Assembly (NCBI GenBank): GCA_034928535.1 | Contig: JAYFOV010000016.1 | Span: 1 to 64,000 of the forward strand | Reading direction: 5' to 3' | Length of the DNA stretch: 64,000 nucleotides | From: CAXXOK01 sp001604115 | Lineage (GTDB): Bacteria; Bacillota; Clostridia; Christensenellales; Aristaeellaceae | Shown: positions 33,082 through 41,077 of the stretch, piece after piece | Layout of the letters: each line of letters opens with the position of its first letter | Numbering within the stretch: position 1 is the stretch's first letter | Made by a program: the position numbers and the translations under genes | Notes under the pieces: generated by a model | What the model saw: only the letters and a program-made list of their open reading frames with translations | Told to the model about the DNA's origin: nothing | Database searches by the model: none

Positions 33082-34254
33082 ATGCTGAAGAAAAAGCAAT
33101 GCGTCGCGATGCTGCTTGCAGGTGGGCAGGGGAGCCGGCTGGGCATCCTCACAGCTACCATGGCCAAGCCCGCGATACCCTATGGTGGCAAGTACCGCAT
33201 CATCGATTTTCCCCTGAGCAACTGTACCAACAGCGGTATTGATGTGGTGGGTGTGCTGACCCAATACCAGCCCCTGGAGCTGAACGCCTATATTGGCAGC
33301 GGCTCCCCCTGGGATCTGGATCTTGCCCACGGCGGCGTGTATGTGCTGCCGCCCTATGTTAAAGGCAAGCATGGCGAGTGGTACAGCGGAACCGCCAATG
33401 CCATCTACCAGAACGTGGCATTCATTGAGCAGTTCAACCCGGATTATGTGCTCATCCTCAGCGGCGATCATATTTATAAAATGGATTATAACGAAATGCT
33501 CGCCTATCACATCGAGCGTGGCGCGGATGTGACCATCGCCGTGCGCGAAGTGCCCTGGGAGGAAGCATCCCGCTTTGGCATCATGAACACCAATGCCGAA
33601 AACGTGATCGAGGAGTTTGAGGAGAAACCCAAAAACCCCAAGAACAACAAGGCCAGCATGGGTGTGTATATCTTTACCTGGGACAAGCTCAAAGCATACC
33701 TCACCGAGGATGCCGCCGACCCCAACAGCAGCAACGATTTTGGTAAAAACATCATCCCCAATATGCTCAGGGATCAGCAAAAGCTGTTTGCCTTTGATTT
33801 TAACGGCTATTGGAAGGATGTGGGCACCATCGAAAGCCTCTGGGAGGCCAACATGGATCTGCTTAACATGCCCATGCCGATTGACCTGTATGACAAACGC
33901 TGGCGCATCTATGGCCGCAACCCCGGCGTGGCGCCGCACTACATTGCGCCCGGCGGCGTGGCGCACAGCTGCCTGATCACCGAAGGGTGCGAAGTCTACG
34001 GCCGTGTGGAGCACAGCGTGCTCTTTGCGGGGGTGACTGTCATGGAAGGCGCGTGCGTGGAGGATAGCGTGATCATGCCCAACGCGGTGGTGGAGCGCGG
34101 CGCACAGGTTCGGCGCGCCATCGTGGCGGAAGGCGCGGTGATCGGCGCAGGTGCGCAGGTGGGCGAAGCGACCGGAAATATCGCGGTCATCGGCCAAAAC
34201 GTGAAGTTGGCTGCGGGCGCCGTCGTGGCCGCGGGTGAACAGCGGGAGCATTGA
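33082..34254 (+). CDS. glgC: Glucose-1-phosphate adenylyltransferase
   Basis: 390 residues. Makes ADP-glucose from glucose-1-phosphate and ATP, the committed step of glycogen synthesis. Nucleotidyltransferase motif LLAGGQGSRLGILT (about 11-24), PAIPYGGKYRIIDF, SGDHIYKMDY, the substrate loop EEFEEKPKNPK, then a C-terminal left-handed beta-helix (repeats after residue 290). TAAGGAG lies 11 bases before ATG 33082; a GTG at 33070 overlaps that site. Likely forms a complex with GlgD encoded next. Confidence 0.96.
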   Translation: MLKKKQCVAMLLAGGQGSRLGILTATMAKPAIPYGGKYRIIDFPLSNCTNSGIDVVGVLTQYQPLELNAYIGSGSPWDLDLAHGGVYVLPPYVKGKHGEWYSGTANAIYQNVAFIEQFNPDYVLILSGDHIYKMDYNEMLAYHIERGADVTIAVREVPWEEASRFGIMNTNAENVIEEFEEKPKNPKNNKASMGVYIFTWDKLKAYLTEDAADPNSSNDFGKNIIPNMLRDQQKLFAFDFNGYWKDVGTIESLWEANMDLLNMPMPIDLYDKRWRIYGRNPGVAPHYIAPGGVAHSCLITEGCEVYGRVEHSVLFAGVTVMEGACVEDSVIMPNAVVERGAQVRRAIVAEGAVIGAGAQVGEATGNIAVIGQNVKLAAGAVVAAGEQREH

Positions 34255-34286
34255 CCCAACACGCACAGGAGGAGAGGAAAATCGCC

Positions 34287-35414
34287 ATGGCCATGAAAAA
34301 CGTAATGGGAATTATCTATACCGGCGAGCGGGACAGCTACCTGCGCGAACTCACGCTCATGCGCGCCATCGCGGCGTTGCCCGTCGCGGGGCGCTACCGT
34401 GTGATCGACTTTCTGGTGAGCGGGTTGGTCAACAGCGGCGTGAAAAACGTGGGCGTGATCATGCAAAAAAACTACCACAGCCTGATGGATCACTTGGGCA
34501 GTGGCAAGGAATGGGATCTGCACGGGAAAAACGATGGCCTGTACATCCTGCCGCCCTTCCTGACCCGCGAGAATGTGGGGGTGTACAACGGCAGTCTGGA
34601 TGCGCTGCACTCCAACTCTGGCTACCTGCGCCGCAGCAAGCAGGAGTATGTATTGCTATGCAACAGCCTGATCGTGTTCAATGCCAACTTTAGCGACATG
34701 CTGGAAACCCATCTGCGCTCTGAGGCGGATGTGACCATCCTGTACAGTAAAAGCCCGAACCTGCGCCGGCCGGAGTATGGCACCTATTTTGAGGTGAACA
34801 GCGAGGGCATCATCACGGATGTGGAAATCGACCCCACCCGTCCGCGCTATGAAAACGCCTGCATGGAGGTCTACCTGCTGCGCAAGGATCTGCTGATGGA
34901 TCTGGTGGACCGCGGGGCGGCGCATGGCTATCACGACATCAACCGCGATGTTTTCCAGCGGATGATCCGGGATGCGGGCATACGCATGGCCGGGTATGAA
35001 TATACCGATGTGTGCTACCGCATGGACAGCGTGCAAAGCTATTTTAACTTCAATATGGATGTGCTGGACGCGCGCGTGCGCCACTCGCTCTTTAGCGAGG
35101 AAAAACCCGTCTACACCAAAGTGCGTGATGAAATGCCCGCCCGCTATCTGGAGCATGCGCGGGTGGTGAACACCATGGTGGCGGATGGCTGCATCGTGGA
35201 TGGCAATGTGGAGCACAGCATGCTGTTCCGGGGCGTGCGCATCGGCAAAGGCGCGCGTATCAAAAACTGCGTGATCATGCAAGACAGCGTGATCGAGGAA
35301 GACGTAACCCTGGAAAACTGCATTCTGGACAAGCAGGCAGTTATCAAACGGGGCGGCAAGCTCATCGGCCCCAGCACGTACCCCATCGTGATCTCCAAGG
35401 ATATGACCATCTAG
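34287..35414 (+). CDS. glgD: GlgD, GlgC-like regulatory subunit of ADP-glucose pyrophosphorylase
   Basis: 375 residues, same two-domain fold as GlgC but with the nucleotide loop lost (MGIIYTGERDSYLRELT instead of GGxGxRL), typical of the Firmicutes GlgD paralogue, which has little catalysis of its own and tunes GlgC. C-terminal beta-helix repeats (VEHSMLFRGVRIGKGARI...) are clear. AGGAGG and AGAGGA lie before ATG 34287; an in-frame ATG six bases on is also possible. Confidence 0.94.
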   Translation: MAMKNVMGIIYTGERDSYLRELTLMRAIAALPVAGRYRVIDFLVSGLVNSGVKNVGVIMQKNYHSLMDHLGSGKEWDLHGKNDGLYILPPFLTRENVGVYNGSLDALHSNSGYLRRSKQEYVLLCNSLIVFNANFSDMLETHLRSEADVTILYSKSPNLRRPEYGTYFEVNSEGIITDVEIDPTRPRYENACMEVYLLRKDLLMDLVDRGAAHGYHDINRDVFQRMIRDAGIRMAGYEYTDVCYRMDSVQSYFNFNMDVLDARVRHSLFSEEKPVYTKVRDEMPARYLEHARVVNTMVADGCIVDGNVEHSMLFRGVRIGKGARIKNCVIMQDSVIEEDVTLENCILDKQAVIKRGGKLIGPSTYPIVISKDMTI

Positions 35415-35450
35415 CCGCCGGGCGGCGTGCCGGCCTTGCCGGACAACCTG

Positions 35451-35475
35451 GGCTGCCGCGCCGGGCGCGGCAGCC
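35451..35475 (+). other. Hairpin just before the glgA ribosome site
   Basis: GGCTGCCGCGC / GCGCGGCAGCC, perfect 11-bp stem, 3-base loop, ending 4 bases before AAGGAG. It may limit glgA translation or mark an mRNA processing point. Confidence 0.5.
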
Positions 35476-35493
35476 GAGCAAGGAGTGTGGAGT

Positions 35494-36936
35494 ATGAACA
35501 TCCTCTTTACCGCCAGTGAGTGCGTCCCTTTTGTGAAAACCGGAGGTCTGGCCGATGTGGTCGGTTCGCTTGCGCCGGTGCTGGCCAAGGCGGGGCATGA
35601 TGTGCGCGTGATGCTGCCCCTGTACACCGCCATTGCGCAGGACTACCAGCACCAAATGCAATTTGTGCTGAGCTTTGATGTACAGCTTGGGTGGCGCAGG
35701 CAGTATTGCGGCGTGCTGATGCTCAAAAAGGATGGCGTGACTTATTACTTCCTGGACAACAAGTACTACTTTGGCAGGCCGTATATCTACGGGCTGGGCG
35801 GGGATGAGTATGAGCGCTATGGCTTCTTTTGCCGCGCGGTGCTCAACGCACTGCCCCTGCTGGAGTTCCGGCCGGATGTGCTGCACGCGCACGACTGGCA
35901 AAGCGGTATGGTGCCTGCGCTGCTCAAAATCCAGTATGCACATCTGCCGTTTTATTCCGGCATCCGCAGCCTGTTTACCATCCACAACCTTCAGTATCAG
36001 GGCATCTTTGGCATCCGCGAGGTGCAGGACGTGCTGGGGCTGGGCGATGGCCTTTGGTCCAGCGATAAGCTGGAGTGCTATGGCTGCGCCAACTTCATGA
36101 AGGCCGGTTTGGTGTATAGCGATGCCATCTCCACGGTGAGCCCAAGCTATGCGGAGGAGATCACCACCGCTTACTTTGGCGAGCGGCTGGACGGGCTGAT
36201 CCGCGCGCGCAAGGATACGCTGTACGGGGTGCTCAACGGCATCGATGTAGAGGAGTACGACCCGGCCACGGATCGGCTGATTTATCAAAACTACACCGCA
36301 GAGGATCTCTCCGGCAAGGCGGAAAACAAACGCCGCCTGCAGGAAGAACTGGGGCTGAAGGTGGATGCGGACGTACCGCTTATTGCCATGGTAGGCAGGC
36401 TGACCAACCAGAAAGGGCTGGATCTGGTGGATCGGGTGCTGCCGGACATGATGTCGGAAAACGCACAACTGGCTGTTTTGGGTATGGGGGATGCACATTA
36501 CACCAACCTATTCAGCTGGGCGGAAGGGCACTATAAAGGACAGTTGGCGGCGCGCTTTGCAATGGATCACGCGCTGGCGCACAAGCTGTACGCCGGTGCG
36601 GACTTCTTCCTGATGCCATCGCTGTTTGAGCCGTGCGGCCTGAGCCAGCTCATTTCCATGCGCTACGGCACGGTGCCCATCGTGCGCGAAACCGGCGGCC
36701 TGCGGGACACCGTGCTCAGCTATAATGAGTATAACGGCGATGGCAACGGCTTCACATTCTTTAACTATAATGCCCATGATATGCTGGTGGTGATCCGCCG
36801 GGCGCTGCACTATTTCCGCAGCGATCCCGCTGTGCTGACCTCCCTGCGCAAGCGCGGCATGGCAGGGGATTTCAGCTGGACCCACAGCGCCAAGGACTAT
36901 GAGGCCATTTACCAAAAACTGACCGGCAAAGTTTGA
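35494..36936 (+). CDS. glgA: Glycogen synthase (ADP-glucose type)
   Basis: 480 residues, GT5 family with two Rossmann-like domains. Elongates alpha-1,4-glucan from ADP-glucose. N-terminal KTGGLADVVGSL binds ADP-glucose; DVLHAHDWQ, the synthase-specific FTIHNLQYQG and C-terminal FEPCGLSQLISMRYGTVPI are intact. AAGGAG eight bases before ATG 35494. Last gene of the glycogen operon; the terminator at 37021 follows after about 85 bases. Confidence 0.96.
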   Translation: MNILFTASECVPFVKTGGLADVVGSLAPVLAKAGHDVRVMLPLYTAIAQDYQHQMQFVLSFDVQLGWRRQYCGVLMLKKDGVTYYFLDNKYYFGRPYIYGLGGDEYERYGFFCRAVLNALPLLEFRPDVLHAHDWQSGMVPALLKIQYAHLPFYSGIRSLFTIHNLQYQGIFGIREVQDVLGLGDGLWSSDKLECYGCANFMKAGLVYSDAISTVSPSYAEEITTAYFGERLDGLIRARKDTLYGVLNGIDVEEYDPATDRLIYQNYTAEDLSGKAENKRRLQEELGLKVDADVPLIAMVGRLTNQKGLDLVDRVLPDMMSENAQLAVLGMGDAHYTNLFSWAEGHYKGQLAARFAMDHALAHKLYAGADFFLMPSLFEPCGLSQLISMRYGTVPIVRETGGLRDTVLSYNEYNGDGNGFTFFNYNAHDMLVVIRRALHYFRSDPAVLTSLRKRGMAGDFSWTHSAKDYEAIYQKLTGKV

Positions 36937-37020
36937 CCCCAACTATATTCCGAATGGTGAGCATGCCGTTCACACCTAACAAACGCTGCTTTGGACGGAT
37001 CTTGCTGCGCAGCACATACC

Positions 37021-37057
37021 ATCAAAACCACCGGCTCAGCCGGTGGTTTTGATTTGT
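37021..37057. terminator. Bidirectional terminator between glgA and bioY
   Basis: ATCAAAACCACCGGC / GCCGGTGGTTTTGAT, perfect 15-bp stem with TCA loop, T-rich on both strands. Confidence 0.9.
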
Positions 37058-37088
37058 AGAGATGAAAGGCCTCGCCACAGCGCAGGAT

Positions 37089-37646
37089 TTACCGGAAACC
37101 TTTGACGCGAGCCGGTACCACTTTGACCATCAAGGCTGCCAGCGCAATCTTGACCACTTCCGGCAACAGAAAAGGCAAAACGCACCAGGCCAATGCAGTG
37201 GAGAGCCCAATGGGGCCGGTGGCATTGGCGTAGGCAACCATGAACCAAGCCGTGCCAAACCCATAGCAAATCACCAAGCCGAGCACCATGCCCACCAGGC
37301 GCACCCAGTAGGCATTGCCCAGCAGGCGCGTGAAAAGCCAATAACACAGCGTGCTGGCCAGAAAGCCAATCAGGTAGCCGCCCGTCACACCCAGCAGCAT
37401 GCCCAGCCCCCCGCGGAAGTTGGAAAAGACGGGCAACCCCACGGCGCCCAGCAGCAAATACAGCAGCACCGCCCAGGTGGCGCGCTTGCCCCCCAGCAGC
37501 CCCATGGCACACATCACGGCAAAGGTTTGCAGCGTAAAGGGCACTGTGGCAGGAATGGAGATCCAGGCGCAAATGGCGATGAGCACGGCAAACAGAGCAA
37601 TATATACCATATCCAGTGTGGCAAGGTGGGGTTTGGCGACCGTCAT
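37089..37646 (-). CDS. bioY: BioY biotin transporter (ECF S-component)
   Basis: 185 residues, about six transmembrane helices. BioY binds biotin and works alone or with the ECF energy module. Family features seen: VPFTLQTFAVMCAMGLLGGK, YLLLGAVGLPVFSNFRGGLGMLLGVTGGYLIGF. GGAAAGGA eight bases before ATG 37646. Monocistronic, with promoter and BirA-type operator upstream, so it should be shut off when biotin is plentiful. No biotin synthesis gene is in the window, consistent with scavenging. Confidence 0.94.
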   Translation of the reverse strand: MTVAKPHLATLDMVYIALFAVLIAICAWISIPATVPFTLQTFAVMCAMGLLGGKRATWAVLLYLLLGAVGLPVFSNFRGGLGMLLGVTGGYLIGFLASTLCYWLFTRLLGNAYWVRLVGMVLGLVICYGFGTAWFMVAYANATGPIGLSTALAWCVLPFLLPEVVKIALAALMVKVVPARVKGFR

Positions 37647-37685
37647 GACAAACATCCTTTCCAATGCAGCAGTGCTTTCTGGAGG

Positions 37686-37714
37686 ATGATACCAGAAGGA
37701 AATCCGAATGTCAA
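37686..37714 (-). promoter_or_regulatory. bioY promoter
   Basis: Minus strand: TTGACA (37714-37709), 17-bp spacer, TATCAT (37691-37686). Confidence 0.8.
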
Positions 37715-37740
37715 CCAAAAATATTAAACTGGGTGACAAT
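37708..37740 (-). promoter_or_regulatory. Candidate BirA operator of bioY
   Basis: Minus strand: ATTGTCACC, 15-base spacer, GGTTGACAT. This fits the bacterial BirA box (TTGTnAACC-N14/16-GGTTnACAA type). The right arm covers the bioY -35 hexamer, so biotin-loaded BirA would block RNA polymerase. BirA itself is not in the window. Confidence 0.75.
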
Positions 37741-37755
37741 AGAGCTCGCGACATC

Positions 37756-37789
37756 AAAAAGCCGCACGCTGACCGGAACAGCGTGCGGC
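37756..37789 (-). terminator. Terminator of the lsrR-lsrK-cupin unit
   Basis: GCCGCACGCTG / CAGCGTGCGGC, 11-bp perfect stem, 7-base loop, followed by TTTTT on the minus strand. Confidence 0.9.
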
Positions 37790-37813
37790 ATGGGAACAGA
37801 AGGTTGCTGCGGC

Positions 37814-38164
37814 TCAGTAGGTGTAATCGTCCACATCCACCTTATCGGGATCGGTAAAGGGCGCAAGGGTGGAGATCATCTTGACGGGCGCGTTGGAGTT
37901 GTTGACGACGTAATGCACTTCGTTTGGCTCAATGTGAATGAGCTGCCCGGCGCGCAGGTGATGCACCACGCCATCCACCACGATATCCACTTCGCCTTCC
38001 AGGATGAAGAAATTCTCCTCCATCACATTATGGTAATGCGCCTTAAAATCTTGACCGGCTTGGAACTGCACCATGGCAAAATTCATGCGCGGGCCTTTCA
38101 TCAGGTACTTGGGGCCGCTGTCGCCAAAGCGGTACTCCCGGTCTTCCTCATTGACAATAAACAT
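37814..38164 (-). CDS. Single-domain cupin in the Lsr locus
   Basis: 116 residues, one small beta-barrel. Metal-site pattern: HYHNVMEENFFILEGE (two His and Glu) and a later HYVVN supplying the third His. Such cupins include sugar-phosphate isomerases, dioxygenases and sensors. It lies 22 bases after lsrK and is the last gene of lsrR-lsrK-cupin, with a GGAGGAG ribosome site. No LsrG homologue is present in the locus, so I infer that this cupin may do the LsrG job (isomerising phospho-DPD) or another step on phospho-AI-2. Alternative: a generic sugar-binding accessory. Confidence 0.85.
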   Translation of the reverse strand: MFIVNEEDREYRFGDSGPKYLMKGPRMNFAMVQFQAGQDFKAHYHNVMEENFFILEGEVDIVVDGVVHHLRAGQLIHIEPNEVHYVVNNSNAPVKMISTLAPFTDPDKVDVDDYTY

Positions 38165-38186
38165 AAATCAAATCTCCTCCGTCACA

Positions 38187-39752
38187 TTACAGTCCGGGCG
38201 CGACCCACATATAGCGGGTCAAGCCGCGGTCGCTCAGCGCAAGCTGTGCTCGATATACCTCGCGCCAAGGCGCGTACATCTCTTGATACACTTTGTGGTT
38301 TTCCATGTTGGGGGTATAGGTGTGCTCCCACTGGACCAACTGGCGTGCTGCCTGCGCGATGTCCGGGTAAATGCCCACGCCGTAGCCGGCCAGGATGGCC
38401 GCGCCCAGCGCAGTGGCCTCCTTGACCACCGGCACCTTAACCGGCAGGCCAAGCACATCCGCTACGATCTGGCACCAGATATCGCCCTTGCTGGCGCCGC
38501 CCGCCAGCACCACTTCGCTGGGTGCGTTGCCGGTGGCCTCACGCACCAGCTCCAGATGTCCCTTGGTCACCAATGCCGCGTTTTCCATGATGGCACGGTA
38601 GAAGGTGTATTTGTTGAAGCGGGAAGCGTCAAAATCGAAATTGGTGAAGGTGGGGGCGGCGTGCTTCCAGGAAATGAAGTTCATCACATCACTGAAGGTG
38701 CACATCATGCCATAGCTGCCTGCGGGAATCTTGGCGGCTTCGGCATTCATGAGCACATAGGGGTCGGTGCCCAGCTCCTTGGCGCGCCGGATTTCCTCCT
38801 GGCAGAAGGCGTCCCGATACCAGCGCATGGCAAGCCCGGGCATGAAGGCCAGCGCCTCATACTGCCATAGGCCGGGCACGGCATGGCAATTTACGCGCAC
38901 ACGGCATTTTGCATCGGTTTGTCCGCTGGCTGTATTGAACTCATACTGCCAGAAGCTGCCGCCAAAAATGGCGGCCTGCCCGGCATCCACCACGCCTACG
39001 CCCACACTGCCCAGCTGGGAATCCCCGCCGCCGGCGACCACCGTGGTGCCCGCCTTCAAGCCGGTATCCGCTGCGCCTTTCGCGTTCACGTGGCCTACGA
39101 TGCTGCCGCACTCCGCCACCGGCGGGAAAATATCGTCTTTCAGTCCGACTTTGCGCATGATGGCCTTATCCCACGTGCGTTTTTGCAGGTCAAAAACGCC
39201 GGTGGTGCTGCCGTTGCTCGGCTCCACCGCCAGCACGCCGGTAAGTTTGTAGCAAAGCCAATCGTTGAACATGCCGACTTTAGCGACGCGATCATACAGA
39301 TCCGGCAGTTTGTTCTTGACCCAGAGGATGCGGGGAAGCGCGCCCAAGGCATAGGTCTGGCCGGAGATAGCATAAATTTCCTTTTCCAGCTCCGGATCCA
39401 TGCGGATCAGCTGACCCACCTCGTCCGTGCTGCGCGCGTCCACGTTAGCGCACGCCCATATCTCCTGGCCATCGGCATCATAGAGCACAATGCCCTCACG
39501 CATGCAGGTGGTGCTCACCGCGGCAATGTCCGCCGGATCAATGCCCGTTTGAGCAAGCACATCCCGCACGCATGCGCTGGCCAAGGCCCAGTTTTGCACC
39601 CAGTCAAAATCCATACTGCCGGGGTAACGGGGATCCTCTTTGTGCGTCCATTCCCGCTGCACGCAGCCAATCTGCTCGCCTGCCGTACTGAAGAGCACGG
39701 CGCGCACGCTTCCGGTGCCAGCGTCGATGGCCATCAGGTATTGCTTTGCCAT
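38187..39752 (-). CDS. lsrK: Autoinducer-2 kinase LsrK
   Basis: 521 residues, FGGY kinase family. Phosphorylates imported AI-2 (DPD), trapping it and creating the LsrR inducer. Along the whole length it matches the E. coli enzyme as I know it: LMAIDAGTGSVRAVLF, SMREGIVLY-like TCMREGIVLYD, IWACANVDARS, the catalytic AGGGDSQLG, FGGSFWQ, MRWYRDAFC, HAAPTF, VPVVKEATALGAAI, WEHTYTPN and a C-terminal WVAPGL. That sets it apart from xylulose or glycerol kinases. GGAGGA ribosome site before ATG 39752. Cotranscribed with lsrR and the cupin. Confidence 0.93.
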   Translation of the reverse strand: MAKQYLMAIDAGTGSVRAVLFSTAGEQIGCVQREWTHKEDPRYPGSMDFDWVQNWALASACVRDVLAQTGIDPADIAAVSTTCMREGIVLYDADGQEIWACANVDARSTDEVGQLIRMDPELEKEIYAISGQTYALGALPRILWVKNKLPDLYDRVAKVGMFNDWLCYKLTGVLAVEPSNGSTTGVFDLQKRTWDKAIMRKVGLKDDIFPPVAECGSIVGHVNAKGAADTGLKAGTTVVAGGGDSQLGSVGVGVVDAGQAAIFGGSFWQYEFNTASGQTDAKCRVRVNCHAVPGLWQYEALAFMPGLAMRWYRDAFCQEEIRRAKELGTDPYVLMNAEAAKIPAGSYGMMCTFSDVMNFISWKHAAPTFTNFDFDASRFNKYTFYRAIMENAALVTKGHLELVREATGNAPSEVVLAGGASKGDIWCQIVADVLGLPVKVPVVKEATALGAAILAGYGVGIYPDIAQAARQLVQWEHTYTPNMENHKVYQEMYAPWREVYRAQLALSDRGLTRYMWVAPGL

Positions 39753-39817
39753 AGATATTCCTCCGTTTTCTGCGTGGGGTTCAAAGCCGCGCATGCACGC
39801 AGCTCAAAAGGCGGGGT

Positions 39818-40741
39818 TCAGGCTTCCGGTTCCTTGGCAAGCAGCTGCTCTGCGGTATGATCGTCTGTGATGAGCACATCCAGATAGCCGCCTTTGAGCG
39901 CGGCGCGGATGGCAGCCACCTTTACATCCCCTGCGGCCACGCCGATCACGTTCTGCAGCGCCTTGAGCTTGGACAGGGAAGTGCTGATGAGCCGCGCCTC
40001 CAAGGGCGTTTCGATCAGGTTGCCGTCCTTGTCGATAAAATGGCTGAGCAGATCGCCTACGGCGCCCTGCATTTGCAGGTACAGGAAATCGTTGCGGTTC
40101 AGGATGCCGGATTTGAAGATGGTCGCGCTTTCGTGCATGGAGCCGATGCCCACCACCGTGAGCTGTGCCAGGCTGATCATCCGGCTGATTTCCGCAACGC
40201 TGACTTCATGACGCATCGCATCGGCCATTTCCTTGCTGCTGGCCAGCAGCGGGGTGGGAATCAGGTGCAGTTTGGCATTGAACACATTGCTGCGCGTGTC
40301 GGGCAGGTAGTAGCTTACCCCACCCGTCAGGGAAACGCAAGTCAGCGGCCGCTCGGCCATGGTGGCCAGGTTATTGAGCACGCGGCTTGGCGTGTCGCCA
40401 TAGCCCATATTAATGAAGCTGTGATCCGTGAGCCGCTCGGAAATATACATGCTTGCTGCCTCGGCAATGCCGGCGTTCACTTGACTTTTGCTGATGGCGG
40501 AAGGAACGATGAACGCATCCTTGAGGCCATAGCGATCCATGAGCCCGCGCTCCAGCTTCATGCGGGTTTCCCCATCCTTGCGCAGACGAAATTGAATGAT
40601 GCCGGTCTGGCGGGCTCTTTCCAGCAGCTTGATCACGCGCATGCGGCTGATGCCCAGGATGTCCGCAACATGTTGCTGGGTCATATTTTCAAAATAATAG
40701 TACCACGCGATTTTGATCATCAGCGATTCTTCGTAGTCCAT
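39818..40741 (-). CDS. lsrR: LsrR, SorC/DeoR-type repressor of the lsr locus
   Basis: 307 residues. N-terminal helix-turn-helix (about 15-50, ENMTQQHVADILGISRMRVIK) and a C-terminal sugar-phosphate-binding domain of SorC type (INMGYGDTPSRVLNNL, VVGIGSMHESATIFKSG, GAVGDLLSHFIDKDGN). In enterobacteria LsrR represses both divergent lsr promoters until phospho-AI-2 binds. Gene position, divergent from lsrA and upstream of lsrK, is the same here. GGGAGG ribosome site before ATG 40741. The extra N-terminal residues of the longer frame lie in the leader. Confidence 0.92.
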   Translation of the reverse strand: MDYEESLMIKIAWYYYFENMTQQHVADILGISRMRVIKLLERARQTGIIQFRLRKDGETRMKLERGLMDRYGLKDAFIVPSAISKSQVNAGIAEAASMYISERLTDHSFINMGYGDTPSRVLNNLATMAERPLTCVSLTGGVSYYLPDTRSNVFNAKLHLIPTPLLASSKEMADAMRHEVSVAEISRMISLAQLTVVGIGSMHESATIFKSGILNRNDFLYLQMQGAVGDLLSHFIDKDGNLIETPLEARLISTSLSKLKALQNVIGVAAGDVKVAAIRAALKGGYLDVLITDDHTAEQLLAKEPEA

Positions 40742-40797
40742 GGTACCTCCCTCTCCCAGCACTATCATATGTGCAGGAGGAAAACAAATGTAATTTC

Positions 40798-40805
40798 TGC
40801 GAATA
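40798..40805 (+). promoter_or_regulatory. Candidate LsrR box 1
   Basis: TGCGAATA, immediately downstream of the lsrR -10 (in the lsrR direction). Context TTCTGCGAATA is shared, in reverse, with the lsrA box. Confidence 0.5.
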
Positions 40806-40833
40806 GTATATCACCTGTTCATAGGGCTGTCAA
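40805..40833 (-). promoter_or_regulatory. lsrR promoter
   Basis: Minus strand: TTGACA (40833-40828), 17-bp spacer, TATACT (40810-40805). Boxes 1 and 2 sit on either side. Confidence 0.85.
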
Positions 40834-40837
40834 TTGT

Positions 40838-40845
40838 TATTCGCA
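40838..40845 (+). promoter_or_regulatory. Candidate LsrR box 2
   Basis: TATTCGCA, the inverted copy of box 1, just upstream of the lsrR -35. The pair encloses the lsrR core promoter. Confidence 0.5.
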
Positions 40846-40987
40846 AATCTTGTCATACATGGAAGAAAGCCCACCACACAGCAAACAAAGCACAAGATAA
40901 GCACGGAATAAATAGTGATAATGCACAAAGAAAATCCGGTTTTCAGCAGACGCATGATGCCGCCTGTAACTTTTTTTGTCGATGCCG

Positions 40988-41016
40988 TTGACAAATGTGC
41001 ACGAAGCGGGTATCAT
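40988..41016 (+). promoter_or_regulatory. lsrA promoter
   Basis: TTGACA at 40988, 17-bp spacer, TATCAT at 41011. Confidence 0.85.
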
Positions 41017-41023
41017 ATTCGCA
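41016..41023 (+). promoter_or_regulatory. Candidate LsrR box 3
   Basis: TATTCGCA overlapping the last base of the lsrA -10 and the start site, a position where a bound repressor would stop initiation. Confidence 0.5.
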
Positions 41024-41077
41024 GGAACAAAAAAGATGCAGCTCAAACATTTGTTTAAACCATTGGGGGTTCGGTTC

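Larger units (their letters stand above)
40742..41077. other. Divergent lsrR-lsrA control region
   Basis: 336 bases without a gene. It carries two strong divergent promoters and three TATTCGCA-type boxes; the middle part (about 40850-40980) is AT-richer than the surroundings and shows nothing else I can name. Confidence 0.6.

Noticed and set aside
38187..39752. Xylulokinase or glycerol kinase for the FGGY kinase
   Set aside because: Whole-length resemblance to LsrK and its place beside lsrR and lsrACDBF fit an AI-2 kinase better.
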